Source of the DNA: an uncultured Enterocloster sp.
GTDB taxonomy: Bacteria; Bacillota; Clostridia; Lachnospirales; Lachnospiraceae
Assembly: GCA_944382045.1 (NCBI GenBank)
Contig: CALWMT010000003.1
Coordinates: 1-25,104 of the forward strand
DNA: 25,104 nt
Direction: 5' to 3'
The notes under the pieces are model-generated. The model was not told the DNA's origin, ran no database searches, and was given only the letters and a program-made list of their open reading frames with translations. Position numbers and translations under genes: made by a program. This document shows, piece by piece, positions 1-6,726 of the stretch. Position 1 is the stretch's first letter; each line of letters begins with the position of its first letter.

Positions 1-14
1 AAGCCGTCCCTGGC

Positions 15-1946
15 TTAAGCCGCTGTCTTTCCATAAGGTACAAAGCTTCTTCCGCTGCCCCGGTAGAACCGGCTGAACAGCTCATAATACTCCAGACGCA
101 GAACCTGGATGCCCACAATCAGGCCCTCCATGCCGCACACAAACAGGTTGCCGCCCACGACGACCGCCCAGTTGGGGCTTCCCGCCTCAGCGCCCGCCAG
201 CATGAGCACCACCTCCATCATGGCTGCATGGCTCACCGCGAAGGCGCCCACACGGACAAAGGAAAGGGTGTTTGAGAAATAGCTCAGCAGCACCTCAAAG
301 AGCTCAAAAATGCCCTGAACCGCAAACATCCCTGCGCCGCCCTCCAGCTTCGCTCTCTTTTTCTCCACCGCCGCCGTGAGAGGCTCCTTGAAGAACATGA
401 GAATCAGGGGAACCACAAACATAACCACCAGGATCACCGTGGCCGGAAGGGTTCTTCCGCTTAAGAAGAGTACAATGGTGGCAGCCAGGGCGAAGTAAAA
501 CACAAGGCCCGCCGCCCCGTTTGTGTCAAAGTACAGCTTCTCCGTGTCGTGGCTTCTCAGGCTGTTGACAATGTTCAGCACCATGCAGAGAAGGATGATG
601 CACATTCCCAGGCCCACAGCCACCACAAACACCGTGTTCAGGCGTCCGATAAAGGGAAGATCTGTCATAGCCTGCTGGGGTCTGAGCCAGGCCGCATCAA
701 TGATATCCTCAAATCCGAAGATGCTTCCAAAGAGCAGGCCGAAAATCGTGGAGAACAGTCCGCAGCAGGAGATAATGCCCGCCAGGCGCACCTTTTTCAG
801 CCGGTAGAGCAGGAAGCCGCCGACGAGAAGGCAGAGCCCCTGCCCCGCGTCCCCGAACATGAACCCAAACAAAACCGAATAGGTGATTCCTATGAGGATC
901 GTGGGGTCTATCTCGTTGTAGGCCGGCAGCCCGTACATCTCCACAAACATCTCAAAGGGCTTAAAGAGTCCCGGATTTTTCATCTTTGTGGGGGGCTTGC
1001 TCATAATGTTGCCGTGGTCGTCCTCCACAATACAGAAGGTATCCGCGTCATCTGCGATCTCCTGCTGGAAGCGCTTGGCATCCGCCTCCGTCATCCATCC
1101 GCAGAGAATATAGAAATTGTGGTTCTCATGCTTGGTGCAGGCCGCCATCTTGCGCACGTCAAAGTTCAGGGAGTATGCGTGAAGCCGGTCATAGGCCGCC
1201 GCCAGATCCTTCCCCCTGGCCGTAAGCTCCCTGCTGGCCGATGCCTTGGCCACCTCAATCTCGTGGTCCAGGTTCGCGATCCGATCCTCCAGCGCCACTC
1301 CGGCCTCCACCGGGGTCCCCTCGTACTCGTCTGGAAGAAACTGGCGCTCAAAATGCATGGAGGCATAGATGGCATCTATCTTCTCGGAGAGCTTATCCGG
1401 GACAAAATACACGATCCACACATAGTCCGCGTCCTCCTCACATTTGAACATAATCGTATCAATGGTCTCATAGACGTATTTGGAAAACTTTTCAAAGTAG
1501 TCCTTTGCAATGCGGCCAAAGCGGAACTTGACGAACTTGAGCTTTAAGATCTCCTTCACGTCATAGTTAAGTCCCTTGAAGGGCATCACCTGATCCCTGG
1601 ATTTTACCAGCTCCTCCCGCTTGTCTAAGAGCTCCCTCTGGCGGGCATTTAACTGCTCAAAGGTTTCAGAGAGCTCCCGGATCGTCTGTGCCGCCTGGTT
1701 CACATCCATATCCGCCCGGTCTGCCTCCGGCAGGGCGTCCGGCCACTGCTCCATCAGCTCCTTTGCCCGGTCAAGCTCCCCCTTATACGGATTTATCTCA
1801 ATGTAAGGTCTTAAGTCCTTTACCGTCTTCAGCTCGGACAGCGCGTTCTCCAGCTGAATCTCGTACCGGGACAGATAGACGTCTGCCACCCGGTCGATGT
1901 CCTCCTTGGGACCGGTAATGCTTAAGAATTTCATCTTCTCAATCAC
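15..1946 (-). CDS. ntpI: V-type ATP synthase subunit I (membrane stator subunit a)
   Basis: This is subunit I of the A/V-type ATPase, the membrane protein that forms the ion half-channels next to the c-ring and links it to the peripheral stalks. The N-terminal half (about residues 1-310) is soluble and charged with long helical stretches. The C-terminal half has the family's cluster of membrane helices, including the segments GITYSVLFGFMFGDAGQG and LSFVRVGAFAVSHAAM, both highly typical of the family. At 643 residues the length is normal. I chose the GTG at 1946 (product starts MIEKMKFLSITG), preceded by AAGGGGG, over the upstream ATG at 2018, which would overlap subunit C by 56 bases. It lies 16 bases after ntpC in the same operon. 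The downstream subunits (K, E, A, B, D) should lie beyond the left edge. Confidence 0.96.
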   Translation of the reverse strand: MIEKMKFLSITGPKEDIDRVADVYLSRYEIQLENALSELKTVKDLRPYIEINPYKGELDRAKELMEQWPDALPEADRADMDVNQAAQTIRELSETFEQLNARQRELLDKREELVKSRDQVMPFKGLNYDVKEILKLKFVKFRFGRIAKDYFEKFSKYVYETIDTIMFKCEEDADYVWIVYFVPDKLSEKIDAIYASMHFERQFLPDEYEGTPVEAGVALEDRIANLDHEIEVAKASASRELTARGKDLAAAYDRLHAYSLNFDVRKMAACTKHENHNFYILCGWMTEADAKRFQQEIADDADTFCIVEDDHGNIMSKPPTKMKNPGLFKPFEMFVEMYGLPAYNEIDPTILIGITYSVLFGFMFGDAGQGLCLLVGGFLLYRLKKVRLAGIISCCGLFSTIFGLLFGSIFGFEDIIDAAWLRPQQAMTDLPFIGRLNTVFVVAVGLGMCIILLCMVLNIVNSLRSHDTEKLYFDTNGAAGLVFYFALAATIVLFLSGRTLPATVILVVMFVVPLILMFFKEPLTAAVEKKRAKLEGGAGMFAVQGIFELFEVLLSYFSNTLSFVRVGAFAVSHAAMMEVVLMLAGAEAGSPNWAVVVGGNLFVCGMEGLIVGIQVLRLEYYELFSRFYRGSGRSFVPYGKTAA

Positions 1947-1962
1947 ATTCCTTCCCCCTTTC

Positions 1963-2982
1963 TCAAGTAGCTGCCACCCCGTAGCGGATCCGCTCGATGG
2001 TGGTGATGATGCGCTCAATCTCCCGCTCCTTAAAATAGAGATAGGAGTTTAACGCAGCGATGGAATAGGGCTCACGGCGGCTGGTCACCTGATACACCCG
2101 GTCAATAATTTCTCGGGACAGGCCCTCCAGCCTCTGGCCTTCTCCCTCCCGCACCGCCTCCAGTCTTCCATACCAGCTGGCGCGTATCAGGCCGTACACC
2201 TTTTCCAGCGTATCCGCCTCCGCCATAGCCCGTATATCCGCCTTGGTCAGATGGAGGCTCACCGGAATGATAACCGCGTAAATTTCTGCGGCGGACAGGC
2301 GGTAGTACTTCTTGCACCGCACAATCCACTGAAGGTTCAGCATATCCATGCGGGTTCCAAAGCACTGCTCGATAATCCTCTTTTCTTTTTTCGAAAGGTA
2401 CTTATCCTTGGCCCTCCACATGGACTTGAAGTACAGCATATCCATGGCGTTCTCACAGGCGGGAAGCAGAGCCCTTCCCTTATCCTGGAGGGCAGCCAAA
2501 ACACCGTAATACGGCGACTCCTTCATATTTTCTATGAACTGTCCGATGCTTTTGCAGCCCTCCAGATTTTCCAGGCAGACCCGTGAATGGCGGTCGAAAA
2601 ATTCCCGGAACACGGACAGATCCTGCTGCTGCTCCCGGTTCCCTGCCACGTTCCGCAGGCAGGTCTTCAAAATACCGATCTCGTAGTGCATAAAATACAG
2701 CTCCAGAAAGCGCCTCTGCTTCCTGTCTGCAAACTTATACAGCTTGGCAAAATCCTGATACTGGGATAGGTTCAGCTGCTGCTCGATGATGCCCCGGTGG
2801 AGATCCTTCTCCTCCAAGCCCTTAAAAATCGCTTCATAGGGCGGAAGCTTCATCAGAAACCGAACCGCCTCCGGAACGGATTCCAGGGCAGCCATCTGGG
2901 CAAACTGGGCGTCGCTTATCCGCCACCGCTCCATGGCCCGTATCTTGGTGGAAATGCCGCTGTAGCTAATCAGGCTTCCCAT
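1963..2982 (-). CDS. ntpC: V-type ATP synthase subunit C
   Basis: Subunit C (the V-ATPase d-like central-stalk adaptor) is a soluble helical protein that couples the rotor shaft to the membrane c-ring. The 339-residue product has the family's usual length and start (MGSLISYSGISTKIRAM). The C-terminal half includes the typical stretch SLHLTKADIRAMAEADTLEK, and the end resembles the ALNSYLYFKEREIERI segment of archaeal/V-type C subunits. There is no membrane segment. Its ribosome-binding site AAAGGAG overlaps the stop codon of the preceding stalk gene, and only 4 bases separate the two, so translation is likely coupled. It is followed directly by ntpI. Confidence 0.95.
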   Translation of the reverse strand: MGSLISYSGISTKIRAMERWRISDAQFAQMAALESVPEAVRFLMKLPPYEAIFKGLEEKDLHRGIIEQQLNLSQYQDFAKLYKFADRKQRRFLELYFMHYEIGILKTCLRNVAGNREQQQDLSVFREFFDRHSRVCLENLEGCKSIGQFIENMKESPYYGVLAALQDKGRALLPACENAMDMLYFKSMWRAKDKYLSKKEKRIIEQCFGTRMDMLNLQWIVRCKKYYRLSAAEIYAVIIPVSLHLTKADIRAMAEADTLEKVYGLIRASWYGRLEAVREGEGQRLEGLSREIIDRVYQVTSRREPYSIAALNSYLYFKEREIERIITTIERIRYGVAAT

Positions 2983-2986
2983 ACCC

Positions 2987-3298
2987 TCACTCCTTTGTCA
3001 TCTGGTCAAACAGCCGCTCCACATACATTCGGTGGCTCTTCTCATAATTTTCCTCCAGACTCTTAAGAAATGCCTCGGAATCCGCCTTCTGCTTATCCAG
3101 CATCTCCTGCATCTCCTTCTCCATCTGGCTCCGAATCTGGCTGATCCGCTCTGCGGTTTCCTTCTCCAGCTGTAAATCAAAAGCAGCCGTTTTCTTCTCT
3201 ATCTCCTGGGCAAACGCCTTCTTTCTGACATTCGTCTCTTCCATAATAGAGTTGGCTGCTTCATCAATTTCTGACAATCTGTTGATCACCGTATCCAT
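2987..3298 (-). CDS. V-type ATPase peripheral stalk subunit (G/H-like, NtpF-type)
   Basis: A 103-residue, almost entirely helical, highly charged protein rich in Glu, Lys, Gln and Ala, with no hydrophobic membrane segment. Heptad-like spacing runs from about residue 15 to 85, so a single long coiled coil is expected. Small coiled-coil proteins at the 5' end of V/A-ATPase operons are the peripheral stalk subunit (named G, H or NtpF) that pairs with subunit E as the stator. The strong site AAGGAGG lies 7 bases before the ATG. The function is assigned mostly from coiled-coil character and its position directly before ntpC, because this subunit is poorly conserved in sequence. Confidence 0.82.
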   Translation of the reverse strand: MDTVINRLSEIDEAANSIMEETNVRKKAFAQEIEKKTAAFDLQLEKETAERISQIRSQMEKEMQEMLDKQKADSEAFLKSLEENYEKSHRMYVERLFDQMTKE

Positions 3299-3567
3299 AC
3301 GCGTTCCTCCTTCTTACCTTTTCCTCCTGCCCCCCTGCTTTTGTCCTCCTTATTGTCCCTGTTTTGAACTGTTACTATAATACTACTTTTTTTTATTTTT
3401 TCCAGCTCGAATTTGTAAAATTTATCTTGATTAATCCCAAGTTTTACGTCAAAACATCCAAATAACTCCCCCATTTCCTGTATAAACACGACAAAAAAGA
3501 TGCCCTTGCCGGTGGTCTCCCATCCGGTTCGGGTATCTATTTTTAGCACTTTTTTAACATCTGGCAT
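3286..3567 (-). CDS. Uncertain small ORF between the SH3 protein gene and the V-ATPase operon
   Basis: A 93-codon frame whose ATG overlaps the stop of the upstream gene as TAATG, an arrangement typical of translational coupling. The first 60 residues look protein-like, with alternating hydrophobic stretches such as GIFFVVFIQEMGELFGCFDVK. The last 30 (NKEDKSRGAGGKGKKEERVW) look like translated non-coding DNA, because they read through the AAGGAGG ribosome-binding site of the stalk gene and overlap its start by 13 bases. The frame is AT-rich and uses rarer codons (ATA, AGG, CTA) than its neighbours. A possible -10 (TATTAT, 3377-3382) for the V-ATPase operon lies inside it. It may be a real small protein, a decayed gene tail, or simply leader DNA. 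I recognise no family. Confidence 0.3.
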   Translation of the reverse strand: MPDVKKVLKIDTRTGWETTGKGIFFVVFIQEMGELFGCFDVKLGINQDKFYKFELEKIKKSSIIVTVQNRDNKEDKSRGAGGKGKKEERVWIR

Positions 3568-4565
3568 TATTCCTGCGCTTCCTCCGGCGCGGCCTCCTCG
3601 GATCCAGCATCCTGAGCAGTCTCCTCCACCCGCTCCAGATACTGGCTGGATATATAGGCCTCCTGGCCATCATAGTTGATTACCGACCAGTCATTGCTGT
3701 AGCGCTTTACATAATCCACCACGGTTCCATCCGACAGCTGAACCAGGATCCGGCTGTCTGTGGAGGGCTCGGAGCGGACATTCACGCTGTTTCCGTTCAC
3801 CACCCAGGTCTCTGCGGCCGGCTCCGTCTCTGTCTCCGGCTCAGTCTCCGCGATCGTAGGCTGGGTGGGCGGCGGCGCAGGAGCCTCGGTCACGGTGGGC
3901 GCCGTGGTGGTGACATCCGTCTCCCCTCCTCCGGGCAGCAGCATACGGATAACCACAATTAAGAGAACCACCACCAGAACGGGAATCAGCAGCCTCCAAA
4001 CATAAAACATAGGAGAAACCCTTCTGCGCTTCTTCCGCCTGGCCGTGCCTGTACGCGAGGAGCCTGCTCCAGATGGGCGGCTGCTCCGGCCCGCTGACTG
4101 CCCCCCTCTGGCACCAGACGGACGCCCTCCGGCCTGTCCCTGACGCCCCGCTGCGCTTCGTGTCTGTGTACGTACCGCAGGACGGCCTCCCGCTGTCTGC
4201 CTGCCTGCGCGGTTCTCCGCTGCAAAGGCAAAAACCGCCTGATTCAGCAGCTGATAGGCCTGATTCGCATCATAAGCCGTATCATCCCCCTCATGAACCG
4301 CCTTATTTCCCAGAATACGGATGGTATGGTAATTGTCCTTTGTCGCCTTGTCAATCCAGCGCCCCTCATAGAGCTGATCAATGGTGTCAGAGAGATCTCC
4401 CTCCACCAGGCAGGCCTTCTCAGCCTGGCACCGCACCATAACCTCCAGCGTCTGCCGGGCCTTCACCATCACCAAATTATATTCCTTGCGGGAAATCAGC
4501 TGTTCTGCCTCCTTCAGCCCCTGCTGGATCCTCTGCCAGCTGGTGGTCCGTTCCACATTTGACAT
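3567..4565 (-). CDS. Membrane protein with N-terminal DUF4145-like domain and C-terminal SH3b domain
   Basis: A 332-residue protein with a clear modular layout. Residues 1-117 are a cytoplasmic helical domain with the DUF4145-type pattern (ARQTLEVMVR near 36-45 and IRILGNKAVHEG near 82-93). Residues 118-185 form a Gly/Arg/Ser-rich disordered linker ending in a basic patch (RRKKRRR). One membrane helix follows at about 188-210, then a Thr/Pro/Glu-rich stalk (215-252), then a bacterial SH3 domain (about 253-312; VNGNSVNVRSEPSTDSRILV, later WSVINYDGQEAYISSQYL). The SH3 domain should be outside the cell, perhaps on peptidoglycan. AAGGAGG precedes the ATG by 7 bases. The role is unknown. The gene lies upstream of the V-ATPase genes on the same strand, but a functional link is not shown. 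Confidence 0.85.
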   Translation of the reverse strand: MSNVERTTSWQRIQQGLKEAEQLISRKEYNLVMVKARQTLEVMVRCQAEKACLVEGDLSDTIDQLYEGRWIDKATKDNYHTIRILGNKAVHEGDDTAYDANQAYQLLNQAVFAFAAENRAGRQTAGGRPAVRTQTRSAAGRQGQAGGRPSGARGGQSAGRSSRPSGAGSSRTGTARRKKRRRVSPMFYVWRLLIPVLVVVLLIVVIRMLLPGGGETDVTTTAPTVTEAPAPPPTQPTIAETEPETETEPAAETWVVNGNSVNVRSEPSTDSRILVQLSDGTVVDYVKRYSNDWSVINYDGQEAYISSQYLERVEETAQDAGSEEAAPEEAQE

Positions 4566-4756
4566 AAGAGTTCCTCCTTAGTATCTCCGAAAAGCCGCCT
4601 ATTTTATGTATAGTATACTAAATTTTTTCCAATTTTGCACTACTATTTTCGGTTGCAATTAAAATTCTCTGATGATACAATGTAACAGTTCCGACGGCGG
4701 GTGCTGCGTTATAATACCCGCACCAAAATGTAATTTCAGAAAGGATTGTTTTGCTT
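4566..4756. promoter_or_regulatory. Divergent promoter region between the SH3 protein gene and trmB
   Basis: A 190-base AT-rich gap between divergent genes. For the minus strand, TATACT at 4612-4617 is a plausible -10 about 47 bases before the SH3 gene start, though its -35 (GTGCAA, 17 bases upstream) is weak. For the plus strand, TATAAT at 4710-4715 is a good -10 for trmB, again without a clear -35. This -10 sits in the loop of an inverted repeat, GCGGGT (4697-4702) and ACCCGC (4716-4721). Confidence 0.5.
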
Positions 4757-5398
4757 ATGCGGCTGCGCCATATACCTGGAGCTGAGGAGGCTATTGCCTC
4801 CAGCCCCTATGTCATCCAGGATCCAGAGCTCAAAAAAGGAGCCTGGAATCAGGTCTTTGGAAACTCCCACCCTATAGAAATCGAGGTGGGGATGGGCAAG
4901 GGACGTTTTCTTATGGAGCTTGCCCTCTCCCATCCAGATGTCAATTATATCGGCATCGAGCGGTATTCCTCCGTTCTCTTAAAGGGACTGCAGAAAAGGG
5001 CACGGCTGGAGCTTGCAAATATTTTCTTTCTCTGCATCGATGCCAGGGACATGGCAGATATCTTCGCCCCCGGTGAGGTTTCGCGGATTTATCTCAACTT
5101 TTCCGATCCCTGGCCTAAGGACCGCCACGCCAAGCGGAGGCTGACCTCTCCCGCCTTCCTCTCCGTGTATGAGAAAATTCTCTCTGACCAGGGGCAGATC
5201 GAGTTCAAGACAGACAACCAGGATCTGTTTGCCTATTCTCTGGAATCCATTCCCTCCGCAGGGTGGACCATCACAGAGTATACCCGGGATCTTCACAACA
5301 GCCCTATGGTTCTGGGCAATGTGATGACAGAATATGAGACGAAGTTCTCCTCGCTCGGAAAGCCCATCTGCAAGCTCATTGCCCGGCCTGGAAGATAG
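4757..5398 (+). CDS. trmB: tRNA (guanine-N7-)-methyltransferase TrmB
   Basis: A SAM-dependent methyltransferase that forms 7-methylguanosine at position 46 in the variable loop of tRNAs. The product is 213 residues, the family norm. It starts MRLRHIPGAEE, as many Firmicute TrmB proteins do. The SAM-binding motif EIEVGMGKGRF is at 41-51, the acidic IERY is near 67-70, and the signature NFSDPWPKDRHAKRRL is at 114-129. The C-terminal TEYETKF segment is also typical. I chose the ATG at 4757 over the in-frame TTG at 4751: AAGGA ends 11 bases before the ATG, and the family start matches. Downstream lie a small ORF and tRNA-Lys on the same strand. Confidence 0.96.
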   Translation: MRLRHIPGAEEAIASSPYVIQDPELKKGAWNQVFGNSHPIEIEVGMGKGRFLMELALSHPDVNYIGIERYSSVLLKGLQKRARLELANIFFLCIDARDMADIFAPGEVSRIYLNFSDPWPKDRHAKRRLTSPAFLSVYEKILSDQGQIEFKTDNQDLFAYSLESIPSAGWTITEYTRDLHNSPMVLGNVMTEYETKFSSLGKPICKLIARPGR

Positions 5399-5502
5399 AA
5401 GGGATCAGCCAGCTGCGGATCTGAGGAAGGGGCACGGCCGGCTGCACCCTCTCCCTCCGCCCGCATATACTGTAAGTAACCATCTGCAAAGGAGCACGCG
5501 CG

Positions 5503-5682
5503 ATGCCGCTTCCCCCCTCGATTTCCCGAGCACTTTTAAAGGCCACCTGCGACAAAACCGCTCTGGACCGCAAGGCGCTTCGCCTCAGCCGTTCCTTCCT
5601 GGAGGTCAGTGAGCTTCTCGGCAGTCCGGCTCCCAAAAAACGGCCGGCGGAATCTGTTTTCTCCACTGACAGCAAAAAATAA
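5503..5682 (+). CDS. Small ORF (59 residues), possibly Spo0E-like
   Basis: A short reading frame with a good ribosome-binding site (AAAGGAG, about 8 bases before the ATG). It encodes MPLPPSISRALLKATC followed by a helical middle (DRKALRLSRSFLEVSELLG) and a basic, Ser-rich tail ending at TAA 5680-5682. GC-rich codons match the neighbouring genes. The single amphipathic helix containing a Ser-x-x-Leu-type stretch loosely recalls Spo0E-like phosphatases, short proteins that dephosphorylate Spo0A~P, but the exact SQxLD motif is absent, so the family link is only a guess. It lies 104 bases after trmB. A TATACT at 5466-5471 could be its own -10. Confidence 0.5.
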   Translation: MPLPPSISRALLKATCDKTALDRKALRLSRSFLEVSELLGSPAPKKRPAESVFSTDSKK

Positions 5683-5701
5683 AATTTTTATTAAAAAAAC
5701 C

Positions 5702-5730
5702 TTGACTTTTTTTTAGAGACACCTTATAAT
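5702..5730 (+). promoter_or_regulatory. Strong sigma-70-type promoter for tRNA-Lys
   Basis: TTGACT (5702-5707), a 17-base spacer, then a perfect TATAAT (5725-5730). The 30 bases upstream of the -35 are nearly pure A/T tracts, like an UP element, as often found before stable RNA genes. The tRNA starts 31 bases after the -10. Confidence 0.9.
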
Positions 5731-5761
5731 GATGGACGTGTCGTTAAAAAGATATTGGTGA

Positions 5762-5834
5762 GCGCCCTTAGCTCAGTTGGTAGAGCAGTAGACTCTTAAT
5801 CTATTTGTCCAGGGTTCGAGTCCCTGAGGGCGCA
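5762..5834 (+). tRNA. tRNA-Lys (anticodon CTT)
   Basis: A 73-base cloverleaf. The acceptor stem is GCGCCCT with AGGGCGC, the D arm GCTCAGTTGGTAGAGC, the anticodon stem GTAGA/TCTAT around loop CTCTTAA (anticodon CTT), and the T arm CAGGGTTCGAGTCCCTG, with discriminator A. It decodes AAG lysine codons. No CCA end is encoded. It has a dedicated promoter and terminator, so it is transcribed alone or with some readthrough. Confidence 0.97.
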
Positions 5835-5841
5835 CTTGAAG

Positions 5842-5890
5842 GTCTGACTTTGCAGATACAGGAAGCTGCGGGGTTGGACTTTTCTTTTTG
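5842..5890 (+). terminator. Intrinsic terminator after tRNA-Lys
   Basis: GTCTGACTTTGCAG (5842-5855) pairs along all 14 positions with CTGCGGGGTTGGAC (5866-5879) if G-U pairs are allowed. The loop is 10 bases, and TTTTCTTTTT follows. It begins 8 bases after the tRNA. The many G-U pairs make it easy to miss on the DNA level. Confidence 0.75.
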
Positions 5891-5940
5891 TACAAGCTGC
5901 TGTTCCGATTCGGACAGACACCATTTCAGGAGGAAGCGCT

Positions 5941-6633
5941 ATGAAACTCTTTCATCGGCTGGCCGGCATCCTTGCGGCCTTCTGTCTCATGATTGTCTTA
6001 TTTGTTACTTCCGTAGAGGCTGTCGTTTACTGGACCCCCGGATATTTTGAACAAGAATATACCAAATACAATGTGCTGGACCAGCTGCCTCCCATGACCA
6101 TGGAGGATCTTCTGGACGTCACGGATGAGATGATGGACTACCTGAAGGGAAAACGAGAGGACCTCCATGTGACCACTGTCATGGGCGGAGAGGAGCGGGA
6201 ATTTTTTAACGCGCGGGAAATCGCCCATATGGAGGATGTGCAGGTGCTCTTTTTGAAGGCCATGTCCCTGCGGCGGATCTGCCTTTCTATCTGCATCCTG
6301 TGCCTGGCCCTCCTGCTTATCACAAAGGCCCCTGTCCGGCGGGTGCTTCCCCCCTCCATCTGTATTGGCACAGGCCTGTTTTTCGGCATAACCGCTGTTC
6401 TCGCAGGAATTATCTCCAGCAATTTTTCAAAATACTTTGTTATTTTTCATCATATCTTCTTCGACAATGACCTATGGATTCTCGATCCAGCCACAGACAT
6501 GCTCATCAATATTGTGCCGGAGGGCTTCTTTATGGACACCGCGGCCCGCATTGGGCTTCTGTTCGGCATCTCCTCTGCCGTTCTTTTCGGACTCTGCCTC
6601 TTTTTAACCCTGCGGGGACGCCGCCGCGCATAG
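5941..6633 (+). CDS. TIGR01906 / DUF1461 family integral membrane protein
   Basis: A 230-residue membrane protein. Helix 1 is at about 7-30. It is followed by an extracytoplasmic segment with the family pattern NVLDQLPPMTMEDLLDVTDEMMDYLKG and NAREIAHMEDVQVLF (about residues 42-103). Three further helices lie at about 108-125, 136-156 and 200-224, and the end is basic (RGRRRA). These conserved stretches are typical of TIGR01906/DUF1461 proteins of Firmicutes, whose function is unknown. AGGAGG lies about 8 bases before the ATG. No clear promoter is visible between the tRNA-Lys terminator and the gene, so readthrough may contribute. Confidence 0.85.
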   Translation: MKLFHRLAGILAAFCLMIVLFVTSVEAVVYWTPGYFEQEYTKYNVLDQLPPMTMEDLLDVTDEMMDYLKGKREDLHVTTVMGGEEREFFNAREIAHMEDVQVLFLKAMSLRRICLSICILCLALLLITKAPVRRVLPPSICIGTGLFFGITAVLAGIISSNFSKYFVIFHHIFFDNDLWILDPATDMLINIVPEGFFMDTAARIGLLFGISSAVLFGLCLFLTLRGRRRA

Positions 6634-6658
6634 GCTGCGGCGCGCACATTTACAGTGC

Positions 6659-6687
6659 TTTACTTGCGTGCAAAAATACATTATAAT
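6659..6687 (+). promoter_or_regulatory. Promoter for the D,D-carboxypeptidase gene
   Basis: TTTACT (6659-6664), a 17-base spacer and a perfect TATAAT (6682-6687), which gives a leader of about 30 bases before the ATG at 6727. Confidence 0.8.
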
Positions 6688-6726
6688 CTGTAGTAACACA
6701 GTACAATGCTTAGGAGACCGATATCT

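Noticed and set aside
549..1547. Long plus-strand frame (332 codons) opposite ntpI
   Set aside because: The opposite strand encodes the well-conserved ATPase subunit I. The plus-strand translation is His/Arg-rich without domain patterns.
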